Under the pieces are notes generated by a model. The model saw only the letters and a program-made list of their open reading frames with translations, was not told the origin of the DNA and did not search any database. Below, in pieces: positions 48,401 through 61,214 of a stretch of DNA of 64,000 nt. Position 1 is the first letter of the stretch, and every line of letters begins with the position of its first letter. The position numbers were made by a program, and so were the translations under genes. The stretch comes from Triops longicaudatus (taxonomy: Eukaryota > Arthropoda > Branchiopoda > Notostraca > Triopsidae): positions 124,001-188,000 of the forward strand of contig JAGQDJ010000070.1 of the NCBI GenBank assembly GCA_022885665.1, written 5' to 3'.

Positions 48401-51400
48401 CAGTTTTATTTCGCCTAGATTGTGTTATCATTCATTTAACTCCGGAATACTAACCTATAATTCTCGTACACGCTGCAAAAGTCCTGATACCGTAACGTAT
48501 CCTCCAACTGTACGCAACTTCGCCGTACGGGACGATGGCCACGTACGCCCAATCGCCGTTGTTTTCCCCTTTTTCGAGGTGGAAAAAAAAGAAGGTATGA
48601 AATTCAAAACAAGTAATGAAATTCAAGGCCAGGAAAAATCTTTTTTTCTTTTGTGTACTTAAAATGGAGATAAACGCTATTAGAAAGAGTCATACAATAC
48701 CTTGATCGAATCTGCAAGTTTTCGCAAGACCCCGCCCACACCCGACGCTCCTTAGTGGGCGTGGTACTTAAAGTCGGTAAGCTGGAAAACTCGGAAGTAG
48801 CCGTCATCGGTGTGTCTAAATGACTGGCTTTCGGCCACGGCTTCGGCGTTTCCTACAACGGAAAGAGAATCCTTTCATGTGTTTTTGCTCCAACAAACTC
48901 AATCTGACTTTCGGGATTAACTTTCTTTCAGGGGCACAGAACTTACAATTGGTATGGAAGAACTACTAATAGCCACCGATTTCTTCTTCCGGACCTCGTT
49001 TTCGTTAGGTAACGACCAATCGCCCGTTGTCAATCGGGAACTAAAGACCTACAAGGAAAAAATACCGTTAAGAACCGTAGAATTCTTCGTGCAATCTTCT
49101 CCATGATATTTATGAATACTTTTTCTGTTTCTTTTGCCTTTCTAACTTGTCAAATTATGCTCAAATACACGTGAAACTTAAAGTCAAAGCGTTGTTTACG
49201 ACTGCTTCAAAAATTCATAGTTTTCATACGTAGTTATGCAAGTTGCTTGGAAGCTCGGCTTGTGTGACGCAAAACACGACAGTTGGAGGGGTTTCCTCGG
49301 TCTTGTTTGTCGAAAGCACATGCTTGAAACATGAATTGCGTACATAGCGACTAAGTAAGTACTTTACCTCAATGGCTTGTTCGGTAGAGGGCCCTCGACA
49401 CATGCCATTAGCGTAATACAAAGCTAAATACTGGTCCTTGAGCCACCACGCGGTGACGGCGGCTTGTTCGTGCTGCTCTCTCACGTGCTGCACCTTATGC
49501 AACACTAATTTCAAAGCCCGGAGCCACAGTTTGCTGACGCGTGCCGGGCACAGAAACACTCGAATTTTGCTGTCACCGATGAAACTGCCGTAAACGACGG
49601 TGAGACACTGCAACTGCTGCTGGTACTTTCTCAACCACGCTTGCATTTCCTCCCGCGAAGAGACGTACGCGTCTTGCAGTTTCTGCAGGTCCACGTAGCC
49701 TTGTTCGAGGTAGCTGTTGTCATCGGTCGAAGCAGTATTGGCGCCGCCGGCGGCATACTTCAGATTCCCTACAGGAGGTACACGCGGAGGCCGAATGATG
49801 TCATCGCACTCGTCCGGTAACTGACACTCCCACACCAAACGGTGATGAGCCGGCTGAGAGGCCCAAGGTGAAGCCGTCCAAACCAAATGCCCCAGGTGTT
49901 CATCCAGCTGAAGAAGTACCGGCACGCACCGCGAGGCCGCCACATCGACGTGCAGCACAGTGATTCCTTCTTGGAGCACCTTGAATTACAATAAAGAAAG
50001 CGATTATAAATAAATATTTGGCCTTCAACAAGCCTGTGCATAACTGAGCCTGCTTGTCTTTTTATTTGAAAATTATTTACTGCTTCAAATTCCACTCAGT
50101 TTCACATCTTTCGAGCTTTTAGTTACTGCTTTCAATGTGACAGATTTTGTTAGATACCTAGGACGTCAATTTAAAAGGAAAAAGAGGCTCTAAATGCAAT
50201 ATTTGACTACTTCGTACGCAAACACATCCTTGAAATTAAAATTATGTACAAAAATTTGTTTAGTTGGAGTGTTAACAGCGGTAAGGATAAGAACACCAAA
50301 AAAAAAAAAAAAAAACTAGAAGACATTTACGCGACATTCCGCACAAAAAGCAGTCATTATCGTAACTCGATATGAAATCTTCAAGTTCAGTGAATTAGGA
50401 ATAAGCTCTGGTACTTGGGCAAGGTTTCTGTCATCCATTATGTATTGTACGGAACCTCAACGAGCAGGCTTCCATTTGCTGGAACTACTTTCCTCGTTGT
50501 GAATATTTTACAGAACATTTCCAATCTTCGGTAGTAATCCATCCCCAAAGGAAAAAATGGAAATAAAAAACTCACGTGTATGCTATTGGGATCGAGGCCT
50601 TCACTGCCTGACGTAAGGTCCATAAACACGACCGGGTTCCGCGGCATGCTGCGAGACAAATAACGCCGTTAAAAGAAGACTACTTCGGTGTGCTATAGAA
50701 TCACGATTACATCATTAGAAAGTTACTCATCATCCCGAACCCCGCTTCTGCATACAGAAGGGTGTCAAAATGATGGAGCCTTTCTTTTTCACAGCCACTA
50801 TATCTCGCTTTTTCACCAATGTATACACAAGCCAAAAAATGATAATAATAAATATGGAAAAAATGGAAACTGAAAATACAAAAAGAAGAAATGCAAAAAA
50901 GAAAATGAAACGAAATAAACAAAAATCAAGAAAATCACTCACCTTTGGGCCATACCAGACGACTTGGCGTGGAACTTTTTCACCGTATCTATTACATTCT
51001 GGATTTGTTCCACTTTTTCGGGATTCATTAAACTGCCACCTTCGACACGTTCCACGAACTCATTCTCGCCATTATAATCCGCAACGACCTTCAATCGCAC
51101 AGACCATGGTGGAGACAAAAATAAGAAGCAAAATGAAAAAGGAGGAAAACGGCTCTCGAACCGCATTTTCACTTTTTCCTTTAAGTAAAGTTCTTTTTAC
51201 CGCTTAACGAATCCCATCAAGTCCAATCATACATGCGACAAACGACAACTTTTCGTACTTACCGATAAGTTTTCCTTGACGATAAAGAGCGAAGGTTTTT
51301 GACTAACTATGCATTTTAAATCGTGAAGAAAAAAGCCCCAGAACGGCACCACGCAGCTGGGGTCCCGATCCTGCCAATCGAGGAAAAAATGAATATAGCA

Positions 51401-54400
51401 GGAAAATCACGATATATCAACAAAGGTAAAAAAACAGCCCTAACAGGAAAAGACTCACAGATTGCGTTATAGGGAAATTTTCTAAGTACTGAGTCAGCGT
51501 TTAGAAGTTGAGAAAATAAGTCGAAATGCATTGAAATTTTACCTTCCCAAGGTTATTGGGTTTTCCTACAACACTCAATTAATTTCCAAAGTGCCTTCAT
51601 ATAGTGATTTTACAAAAAAGACGGTTACTAAGTTGTAATGTCTATAGCAACGCTTGATGAATGGCAATACCGAAAATTGGTAGCTTACTTTCGCTGCCTG
51701 TAATGCACTTTGATACACCGAAGTAGGACTAGACGTGTACAGGTGAGTAGCCAAGAATTCCAGTAACGGAATGCCTTCAGGCAACTTATCACGGAGTGAC
51801 AACCAAAAAGGCTTTAATTGCTCCGACCTTGAAATCACAAAAAGTACATTAACAAGCAGCACAGCTCATAATTATTTAGATGAAATTACACGTTTTACAC
51901 CACAATGTTCTGCACTTATGCAATGAAATCGTAGCTAAGTGACAAATATTTTTTTAAAAAATTGAAAATATTTCCACGGTAAATTCCAATAATAATCCCT
52001 TAAAAAAGAAAATATCAGGAAGATTTAGAAATCTAAAACAAGAGACAAATTCATAGAGACTTGGACAACAGTGACTTGGTGCTTATAGGACGATGAAACA
52101 AAATAAAAACTGGGGCAAAAGTTGCCCCAGTTGGTAATTGTTGTCAGAGAGAAAAGAGCCGAAAGGATCGGAAGAGAAATGAACGCGGACGGACATATAG
52201 TTCAACTTGGTAACTTGTTTATGACAACAGTAAGCAGTGTAGCATGTACCAGACATCCCTCCATCCCGCCCTTGTGAATCGATCTGTAACTCTATTCCGG
52301 CTTGATTAAGTCGAGAACACAACGATGAACCCAAGCAAAATTAATTATGCTATGCATCAACTATACCTAACTCGACATGAAGGAAAATAACTTGTTTTTC
52401 TAGTCCTTAGCCTCACTATAGCTACTTCCACCCTCAGGCTCCGCCCCTTTTCTCACTTCTTCCAAGCATTTACACGCCTCATTGTGACAAAGCATTGAGT
52501 TCGATAATAATAAATTCTAATTAATAAATTCTAATAATAAACACTAATAAATTCCAGATAAATGCTAAGATAAATTGCCAGATGGGTAAAAATCTTTGAT
52601 CCAAAACAATGCTAAGGGATCAATACACACAATGAGACTGTTCGTACTGCTAACACCCAAACCCTTGACAGGATGGAAGTACAGGGTAAGTGAAAAAAGT
52701 GAGAGTACTGGTACGTACTTCAACCCAGCTACGATGGCAGCCGCCCCTTGGAAATTGCCAAGTGTCCAGGAAGTCTGAGCGAGTCGTAATAAACATGACA
52801 AGACAGCTTTGCGTTGCTCGTGCGACGCTGGCGACACAATTAAATGTGTCGTCCAGCGACTGAGCTCGGTGAAACGCTTAATGAGATTCCATAAGGTGCC
52901 TACATCTTCACGCTGGTGCGAAGGGAAGCTGGCGGTAAGTGGCGTGAGCGGTGACAGCGGTGACGGCGATGAGGGCGGTGATGAAGGAGCGGTGGTCGCA
53001 CTATGACTGGGCACCGCAGTGTGACAACTATTTAGCGAAGTGAGGTTACATGTCAGAAATCGCAGCAGATCCACCGGATTGAGCTGTTCGAAAAGATAGC
53101 GATCTTGACGCCAAATGGCCAGAGCCACTTCTTCTGGCCACTGCAAAAGAGGTTCCAATTCGACTAGCTCGCCGGGAAACGGTAAGATGACTTTGGGGGA
53201 GGAAACCAACGCACGCAGGGTTAATCGTGGTGAGCCGCGGTATTCAATATTACTGCACTGCGTAACCGATTTCCAGATAAAAACACGAAAGCGAACATAA
53301 GTTACAATTCATAATAACAACTCATTCTTCAAATTCTGAAAACATTTTAACTTTGGGAATTTAAAATTTAACATTAAAAATCCTTGAAACATTTCTACAA
53401 TACAGTTTACGAAGAAATTTCGACTGAAACACTAGTACTTGGAAAGGATACTTTGGAAGGTTTTTATCAAGGTTTTATGTTTCATGGAAAGGAGAGGCAT
53501 TTTCTGTTTTACCTCTCTGCGAACATGGACATTGACCAGCATTCTTGTACTGCAAGGGGCGAAGGAACGCAATTGAAGGCCGGTCAGATTGATCTATAAA
53601 AAAGGAAGGCAGCATTACCATGTGCTCTGACAGCGGAGCAGTAAATGAAAGCGGATACCGCTTTTCATCTCCTGACTATTGTTCAAGAAACAGACACAAA
53701 AAAGGAGGTAAAAATATCTGTTTACCGCGACAGACCGTAAGAGATCAGACACTTGGTGGAGACGGAAGTGCAGGGTTAAACGATGAGGATATCGCAGCAA
53801 CGCATTCGCTAACAATGAGAGTGAAGAATCCCACTTCGGGGTACACTTTCCTTTGGTCGTGTAGCTACCAATCACAGCACTTAATCGTCCATAACGCACT
53901 AACTCCAGTAACGTCTCTCGATCGTAAATCGTCTCCTGCGAAGAAGCACCCGCCCCCAAAGAAAAACATACACGGTTTAATCACTACCACGCTTTTCGTC
54001 CTATTTACGACATGCTTCCGGCAAAACAAGACTCGATTCACCGGAAAACAACAGGAATACTGCAGACAAAAACGCAGTACAGCTTTCTGCGTGACAATAG
54101 CTAAACGTCAAACTCCGCTGCAGTTTCTTAGGAATTACAAAGTATTAAATTACAAAGTTAAATTACAAAGTATTTCAATATGTTAATAGAATTCAGACTA
54201 AAAATACATAACTAATAGTTCAACGATTCAAAGATAAACGAGAAGTCGTTATTGTCGTTATGCAATGAAGTTAACCGATTGCGGTTTCACGTTTTACGAC
54301 TTTTCCAAGCCCATGACCGCGTTAACTAATTTGCAACACGCCTACACGAGCAATCACGGCAACAGGGTTCAAATTTATGGATCCTAATAAAACGTATGTT

Positions 54401-55264
54401 CCTCACTCGAAGCTCATTAGCGAGAACCATTGATATCCAACAAGGTCTTTTTTTCTTTCCTATAAAAACTAGGCCTTCTAAGAACACGCCAGCACGTGGT
54501 TTTCTCACCCAAAAGTTGTATATCAACTTTCAGTACTAAAACATATCCTTTTTCCCACTGTACAACCTCAGCGTGACTTTGCTGGCCGACAAAACTACAG
54601 TGAGGAACTTTTTCCTACTACGTCTTTTTTTTCTCCTGTTTTTTGTTTTTACTTTTGGTTGAGTCGTCGGCTTAGTAACTCGGGAAGCTGCCCCGTATTC
54701 CACCTGTGCTGGAGATGATATCCGTCTCCAAGGACAGTCCTTTTCACATCGTAGACAAGGCTCGCTCCGGGCCTTCTTCCATTTCCACTTCACTCTCTGC
54801 TTGTGCCGAAGCGGCAGAACCGGCAAAGCGCTGCCACTATGCTGCAGATCCGGTGTCGATCGAGACTGAGCCCACAGCGAGTGGTAGACAACAGCGAGAC
54901 CTTGGACAGCCAAGCGGGCCGCTGGGGTAGGGGACGCGCTGCAACTAGGCCGAGACCGGTTCACTGGCTGCGGTTGCTGCTGCGCCCAGCACGAGCGGCA
55001 CCACTCGACCGCTTCGGACACTTTTCGCCCATTCAGCCGCAGAACGGGCTTCGGAACGAGGCTACCCGCTTTCGGCCACAGGCCAGCCGGGCTGCTGGCG
55101 AGGACAGGTGCGCTGACTTTGCGACTGCGGTGCGCGTTTTGCCGTCGCAGCGAAGTCGGCGAGGTCGCATGGTCCACATTCACAACCGGGCTTAAAAAAC
55201 GCGTTACACCGACCCGGCGTTGCCGAACACCCTGTCGAGCCACCACGGGTGACGTATCATTCAT
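42817..55264 (-). CDS. PLCE1: 1-phosphatidylinositol 4,5-bisphosphate phosphodiesterase epsilon (PLC-epsilon), 16 exons
   Basis: Exons (minus strand): 55264..54653, 53935..53726, 53257..52719, 51827..51689, 51370..51263, 51088..50943, 50648..50576, 49979..49368, 49048..48947, 48852..48701, 48568..48455, 48005..47917, 47834..47725, 47248..47021, 45408..45187 and 45105..42817. They total 5745 nt, or 1914 aa. Order is basic N-terminal region, RasGEF (CDC25), PH-like, EF, PLC X, PLC Y, C2, RA1 and RA2, which only PLC-epsilon has. The enzyme hydrolyses PIP2 to IP3 and diacylglycerol and is driven by Ras/Rap (RA domains), Rho and heterotrimeric G proteins, while its RasGEF activates Rap1. Catalytic histidines and metal ligands are intact. 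The start ATG at 55264 has an in-frame TGA ten codons upstream (55294-55292); further 5' exons remain possible, since vertebrate PLC-epsilon has a longer N-terminus. The end of exon 1 is the least certain junction. Confidence 0.94.
45409..47020 (-). other. 1.6-kb intron of PLC-epsilon inside the X domain
   Basis: The longest PLC-epsilon intron after intron 3. It separates VYSQ from VLLTGCR within the X domain. It is AT-rich with no recognised coding or repeat content. Confidence 0.6.
47021..49048 (-). CDS. PLCE1: PLC-epsilon exons 9-14: EF-hand-like region and first half of the X domain
   Basis: Exons 9-10 are a Ser-rich linker. Exon 11 ends LEDTLRYQDFCSVYENYR and joins exon 12 VSLRNDLQGIFAKW, the start of the EF-like region. 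Exon 13 has TLENFIKFLQVEQHE. Exon 14 runs from GCLSYEGFVQYLSHESN into the X box: PLSHYYIASSHNTYLTGHQL, KGESSADVYSQ. The His of SSHNTY is the first catalytic histidine. Exon 12 ends at a gcaagt donor, so intron 12 is of the GC-AG type. The exon 11 start (48568) is the least certain boundary here. Confidence 0.88.
49368..50648 (-). CDS. PLCE1: PLC-epsilon exons 7-8: PH-like region
   Basis: Exon 7 contributes MPRNPVVFMDLTSGSEGLDP and exon 8 begins VLQEGITVLHVDVAASRCVP. It continues through FIGDSKIRVFLCPARVSKLW and VTAWWLKDQYLALYYANGMC. This matches the PH-like segment between RasGEF and EF in PLC-epsilon (residues about 586-813). The middle holds a long linker with DDIIRPPRVPPVG. Confidence 0.82.
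50943..53935 (-). CDS. PLCE1: PLC-epsilon exons 2-6: RasGEF (CDC25) region
   Basis: Exon 2 gives an N-terminal helical module (ETLLELVRYGRLSAVIGSYT). Exon 3 holds the CDC25 core: VALAIWRQDRYLFEQLNPVD, LWNLIKRFTELSRWTTHLIV and LAQTSWTLGNFQGAAAIVAG. Exon 4 continues SEQLKPFWLSLRDKLP. Exon 5 has DRDPSCVVPFWGFFLHDL, the family PFLGxxLxD-type block. Exon 6 has DYNGENEFVERVEGGSLMNP. Residues are about 205-585. A Ser/Pro/Thr-rich insertion of about 35-40 residues (PSSPPSSPSPLSPLTPLTAS) interrupts the core after the first helices. Confidence 0.9.
54653..55264 (-). CDS. PLCE1: PLC-epsilon exon 1: basic, Ser/Pro-rich N-terminal region
   Basis: The 204 residues are rich in Arg, Ser and Pro, as in RFLSPVVNVDHATSPTSLRR and SSPAGLWPKAGSLVPKPVLR. 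No domain is recognised. The donor is taken at ACCAAAA|gtaaaa (54653), phase 0. An earlier phase-0 donor at CAG|gtggaa, in the stretch encoding SSPAQVEYG, would also work. Beyond 54653 the frame runs into a Lys/Arg low-complexity tail and then a stop, which supports splicing before it. Confidence 0.65.
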
Positions 55265-58200
55265 GACTAACCTCCCTATGACGTCACCATTTCACCGAGC
55301 ACGCAAGGAAAAACTTTCACTTTCCGGCCCTTTTTTCTCAAACCCAAGCTACGCAAGATTTTGGGGTATGCAAGGCTGGGTCTTTTTTGGGGGAAAAAAC
55401 GAGGTACGGTTACCATTTGGCCGTGAATAACCTTCACGTTCCACGCTACAGACCATCTGGTGAGACTGATTCGCAAAACTTACATCAATCGTTAAAAAGC
55501 ACCATGATTTAAGTTATGTAACCACACCCCATTTTTTCTCTCCCCAAAACAAATCGAGGCCGGGGACACCGGCCATAAAAGTGTGGTTTGGAACTTTCGT
55601 CGATGATGATAGGGTGAAAAGCACAATTGGCTCTTGAGCCAGGACAGAAGGCTTGTTTTGGACACTGAAGCGTCCACGGATAACAATTTGGCTCGTAACC
55701 AAGCGTAATGGTGGGGCGAGACGTCGTTAGTCAGAGTGAATTCAGTTTCTTTTGACGGCCAGGGAGATTACGAGAAGCGCGAAGGGATTACACAGGAAAC
55801 TGGAAGACTCTGGGGAAGGTGGTATTTTTTTTTTTTTTTTTTTGTAGGTGGTACATACGTACACAACAAGCTGGAGCTACACGAAGTAGGTTAATCAGAG
55901 CAACGCTACTGAACTACTGGCAAGAGCCAGGCCAACTTCCCCCATCCAACTTGGGTGCTTTCGGGTTTCTTACAGGAGGAAAACAACCAAGCCCATGGTA
56001 GTTCTCGACCTTTGCCAAAAGCTGAGCTGCTTTAACAGCAACAGCCCAAGACAGGTTTCTGTAACGATACCGACCTGTACCACCTCAACCCCCCACGGTT
56101 ATAGACCTTCGTTCCTCCTAAGCTACGTAAAACAACGGAAAAAGAGACCTTTCCACCTTCCGGCGCGAGCGATCTGAACCCATTGACTTTGGTGGGTTTG
56201 GAAAACGCAGGTTCAAAATACAACTCTGCTGCCCCGGAGACAAATGACATAAGGGTTATAATGATTTATATTTAGGACGCACGAGTCGTACATTCGCTGA
56301 CGAAAGGTTTCAGTTGCAGGGATTCTAAGATTTCTCTTTGACGAACGCTATCACTTTCACGTGCCGGATTAGGCGCGCGGCATGTAAGTCATCATCCGAG
56401 TGCTTTTACGGCTCTTAAGCACATTTGACCGTCGTGGTAACGCAGGAGACTAATACCTTATATTAAATACCTTCATACCTTAAGTAATAACCCAAGCTGA
56501 ATATCGGTATGTATTACCCATATTTATTCCTAATATACCGAAATTGTGTTTATCTAAGTAATCTTCAAACTTGACGACAACAGCTCACTTAAAGGTAACT
56601 GAATTTTCTATACTTAATTGTTTGGAGTGTTACATTTTGAATTATTCTACATTTTTATTTTATTTATTTACTTATTTTTAATATTCAGAAACTACTATCG
56701 CCTTTGGAGAGAATTGCTACGTAGAAAAAGGGCTTCACGACGTCAAAAGAGAATGCAAGTTAATTTAAGCCGAAGTTAATTCCTCAAAATTAGGCAAATT
56801 TAATGACCGTGATGTATACAATCTGAAAGTCAATTTCAAAGTTATTCAAGTTAGTTCGAACTAATCAGGTATTTTCCAATTTAAGACGAAGGGAAAATAT
56901 TTCTATCAACTTTATTTTTACGCAGCTTTTATAAATCCGCATTTACAAGAGAACTACGGCGTTACGGAATGGGTAACTATGAGAATCTTGTGTAACTTTG
57001 TTTAAGCGAACCGAGTGACCCTGAAGTACCCTGAACACCCTGTTCTCTCCCTTACCCTGTCGACCGACTTGCTTATCTGTCACCCATTCATGGCCAATGA
57101 GAAAGAACAGCAGACATGGGTGACGGAAAATAACAAATCTGAAAAAAAAATGACGCGGAGACTCTTAAAAAAGTCCTTAAACAGCAGAAAGTTTCAAAAA
57201 CGACGCACGCTTGTGTTCCAGAAAACAGTATCGCGGCTTTATGGACAACAAAGCGACTTTTTTGTTTCACTGGTCTACTTCAGCTAATCTTTTGGCTAAC
57301 TCCTTCATGCAGGCCTCGGAATGGCGTAAGCTATAACACAGGAAAAGGGACAAAGCTTGCTTGGTAACTTTGATTGTGCGAATAGACACGACTTTCATCA
57401 TTTACGTAAACGAAGACTTGGTCAATTTAGTACCTTCCCAAAAGAATGGAGTCTCTGAATATCATAGTTGTCGTTGGGTAATGAAAACTCATTAACGTAG
57501 AAAATATGCCAAAAAGTCCCTTTCAATTTCTTGTTGCCGGGAAGTTTATCAAAATAAAAACTCCCTTCCGATTCTGCTCGCTACTGTCTATAATTATTAT
57601 TCGAAGAGCTAATAAAAATGTTAACGAACTTGGAACCATTTATCTTGGCCACGGTTCAATTTATTCGTCAGCGGCACTTTTTTGGAATTTTACAGAGTCG
57701 TTTTATTTTTTTGCGGAATCTTAACGGAACCCTTTCTGCTGACAATGCAGAAATGTACGTTCTCTCCACAGTACCAGTTCGAGAAATAAAGGGAACTGTT
57801 TAAGTAAACGACCTTGTTACAATGCTAATACATGTAGACGCCATTACCGAAAGTGAAATCATATGCAAGACCAAAGTTGGGCACACCAATTTGTCCATAC
57901 TGTATGCGATCTTTTTACCCATAAGCACAAAGCTCCAAACCTTCGTTAACGAAGCTTTATTTTTAATTACTATACATAAAAGGTTTTAAAACGACCCCTA
58001 CAGCCAAAGTGCTAAATCTTGGTTTCACAAAGTCGTAAACCTATTTATCTTCCAATTCTAGGATTCCTATGACCTTCCTATTCGCCGAAGAAATAAATGC
58101 ACGGGAATTTAATTCATACAAACTTTATATCTTCTGCGAAGCACAAGCCTTTAATACCATAATATACTGCTTTACCTTCCAGGTTTTAATTCCCAGCACA

Positions 58201-58709
58201 CGAGTTTTTTATGCTTTCAACACTTCACTAAAACTCAACGTTCACATTGTGCAACCGTCACACATTTTCCTATCATCTTTTTTACGTTCACCAGATTCCT
58301 TTAACGTTCTTTTATAAGCACTTTTTCCTTAATTGTCGTTTTTCCGTTTCTAAGGCTTAAGTGACTTCCAAGGCTCTCTACACGAAACTGACGGAAAGCC
58401 GCAAGTTCGGGCAATCTCGAGGGAACGAAACAAAACTAAATACAATGCCACGTTGATCGGTTCGCGTACCCGCACGAATAAGTTGCAGCAAACTGTTCGT
58501 TACAGCTTGTTTTTCGTACCGAAAATCTCTCCCAATGCACGAGATTTCGAGTCCATTACGAAGTTTGCTCAAGGCCAAGAAAAAAAATTCTCCGCTCGTT
58601 TCTCATTTGATTTCGTTACCCCAAAAAAGAGAGAGCGCACTTCAGGTTAGCGTACTCATAATGCACTGGCATGATGCATAGCTGAGTGCTTGTGCTCTTT
58701 GTTTGCCCG

Positions 58710-58721
58710 CCCCCCCCCCCC
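58710..58721 (+). repeat. poly-C tract (12 C)
   Basis: A homopolymer run of C is followed by further C-rich sequence, then a G-rich tract about 150 nt downstream (58868-58880). It is low-complexity and no function is seen. Confidence 0.8.
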
Positions 58722-61089
58722 AACCCTCCCACCTCACTAAATAACCCAAACCGTTACACCAAGTAACCGAACATGAACTATTATGGAGAGATGCTGCTGA
58801 CGAGGCAAAGTGGATCATTTTCTGTCCTTAAGGCAAAAATGGGAGAACAGTGCATTGGGTGGTAAAAGGGGGGGGAGGGGTGACAAGGTAATATTTATGA
58901 TCGTAACAACGGTTCATGTTCTTAACCTTGTTTGCTATGTTGTACACGCTTTATGCTAATTAACAAGTGGTACTGCCTTTTTTGCGTGTGTTCAAGTTCA
59001 ACTGTTTTCAAGGGATCGATTGAAGTCTACGAAAGATTGTGCTGGCTATTTTTTAATGCAGTGAATAATTAGGCTCTTAAATTAGCATTGCCTAAATGAA
59101 TCTTTTCATAAACTCAATAATTATGTCCGAAAAATCGAATGTTTAGTCCACTTTCGGATTTGAGGAATCAAATCGTAAAACATCTTTAAGATAAATGACA
59201 AGGAAGTCAATGAAAAAGTGCAGAAAAATGAAAAATAAAAAATTCAAGCAAAATTTCACAATAATCATAATAAGTTTGTCCAATTGGTATTTAGTTAACT
59301 ACTGTACGTTACTACATATAAGCGGTAAAAGATTAATGTACCAAAAAGGTTAAAAAAGGAAATAAAGATTCCCAAGCTAGTAAAGTGATACCAAAATTCC
59401 CATAGTGAAAACTACACTGGTTTAAACAAAGAAGACACGCTAAATGAGAAAGTTTCGAATGCGCAGAGAGCTGTGATTTGCATTCGTGACAGTATGATTG
59501 ACAGAGAAATTTCTAAATAACAAGGAATGGACCACAACGAATATATTTGGAGCACACCAAACACACGTAACCTTCAACAGGTTCTGTACAATGTTTTGGT
59601 GATAATATTTCAATATCATAGTATCAATATCTTACTACACTTAACCTTCTGCAGTTATAACTTACGGAGGTACTTCATACAACTTTTAAGGGAAAATATT
59701 TATACAGCTACACAATAGCTAAAATGTCTCAATATTAAAAACCAAACCTAAGAATTTTTAATTTTTCTTACTTTTAAATTTTTAGACCATTCTTTAGATA
59801 ACACTGGTAACACTGGATTCTATCCTTTTTTTCCGTACTTTTTCGTTAAGCATTTCAAGAACAACCCACTCTAAATGCCAAAAGGTACGGAAAGCAAAAA
59901 AGAAACGTCGCAACATGCACAAGAGCACGTGCAAACCTAGACCGACTCGACGGTTTCCAAAAAGAGACAAATCCCCTTTAGAAAATCCACCTAGGAATGC
60001 AAAACTCAAGTACTCCCTTTTTACAGCTTGTTAGTGTCTTAAATTACAAACTATTTAGCACGTTCGCAGTTCCTTTCCAGAATTTCTAAAAATAACCTAA
60101 ACAGACAAAATAAAAAAAAAATACGAGGAACAAAAATGACGAGAAACTGCGCGTAACTCAGTACAAGAAATAAAATGAAAGTTTCATATTTCCAGTAATT
60201 TTATCGTTGTAAAGATATAACATTAGCTAATTTCTGGGTCTAAACTTTTGTAACAATTATTAGGAAACTGTCTTCAATTTGCCACGTGACACAAGTATAA
60301 ACATAGTTAACAAGTCGCTTTAAAACGAAAGCGAAATCAATCGCAAATTGCTCATTTCAGGGAAATTCGTTACACCTCGACACCTTATCAAGCAACCCCT
60401 TATCTCCCTACCTTCCAATGCGAAGATCAATAAAAAAATACACTCCTCCAATGCTGACATCACGTGCTACTGATAAAAGCATGAAGTCATCATTTTTTTC
60501 ATCGCAGGCTTCGATCATTGCGTTCCGCGTTTGTACGTTTCTTAGGACGACCGAAATCAGCCACGGGAACTACTCAACCTGCCACAAGAAAATGTCACCC
60601 TATCACATCTTCTCATCCTATCTTGTCTTTCAAAAACGAAACAAAAGGTCTTTGGACGTTACAGACGTCATAACTATTCAAATTGAAGTAAAAAAGCTAC
60701 TAGTCAGGCAGCATGTGTTCTAATCAATCGCAGAATTGGGGATAACCCTGTTTGGAAAAAAAAAAAAAAGCGATTCCGGGTTGGAACTTATCGCACAAAA
60801 GCGGTTGTACTATAACATGACTTTTGTGTACCCTTGACATTTGAATGCTTAACGACCCAAGCAAGTTAGGCCACGTCTAAATAGGTAGTTTTGCCCAAAA
60901 GAGAGCTAGAGGGAAAGCCCCTTAACCGCCTTATTCCAACCCAACGTCGCGACACGCATATGATAGAAGGGTGAATATAAACTACGAAATGCCGTGAAAT
61001 GATCTTTGATAAGCTTAGTGTGGGAGAACGAAAAAAATGAGAATAAAAAAAGTCAAGAAAGAAAGGGAGTTAAAGGTCTTTCTCCCACA

Positions 61090-61212
61090 CACGTCAAGAC
61101 TTGTGAGGCACAGTTTAGGAGCCGGTAATGTTACGACCACAAGTCTCTGAGCCTTGTGAAAAAGATGGGAAACGAACCCGCGTCTCATCAGTCAAGTATC
61201 GCCGGTGAGCCA
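61090..61212 (-). mobile_element. degenerate tRNA-related SINE
   Basis: On the minus strand a box A-like TGGCTCACCGG (61212-61202) is followed by a box B-like GGTTCGTTTCC (61178-61168). The spacing of 34 nt is about 10 nt shorter than in a tRNA. A non-tRNA tail follows (the part with ttcacaaggctcagagactt). The sequence differs from the SINE at 34734, so it would be a second family or a decayed copy. The right limit is approximate. Confidence 0.45.
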
Positions 61213-61214
61213 CA

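Noticed and set aside
50770..51207. A plus-strand 145-codon ORF
   Set aside because: A Lys-rich shadow of PLC-epsilon exon 6 and its intron on the opposite strand.
53620..54186. A plus-strand 188-codon ORF
   Set aside because: It overlaps PLC-epsilon exon 2 on the opposite strand, which encodes a RasGEF-linked helical module in phase with its neighbours. The plus-strand frame is a shadow.
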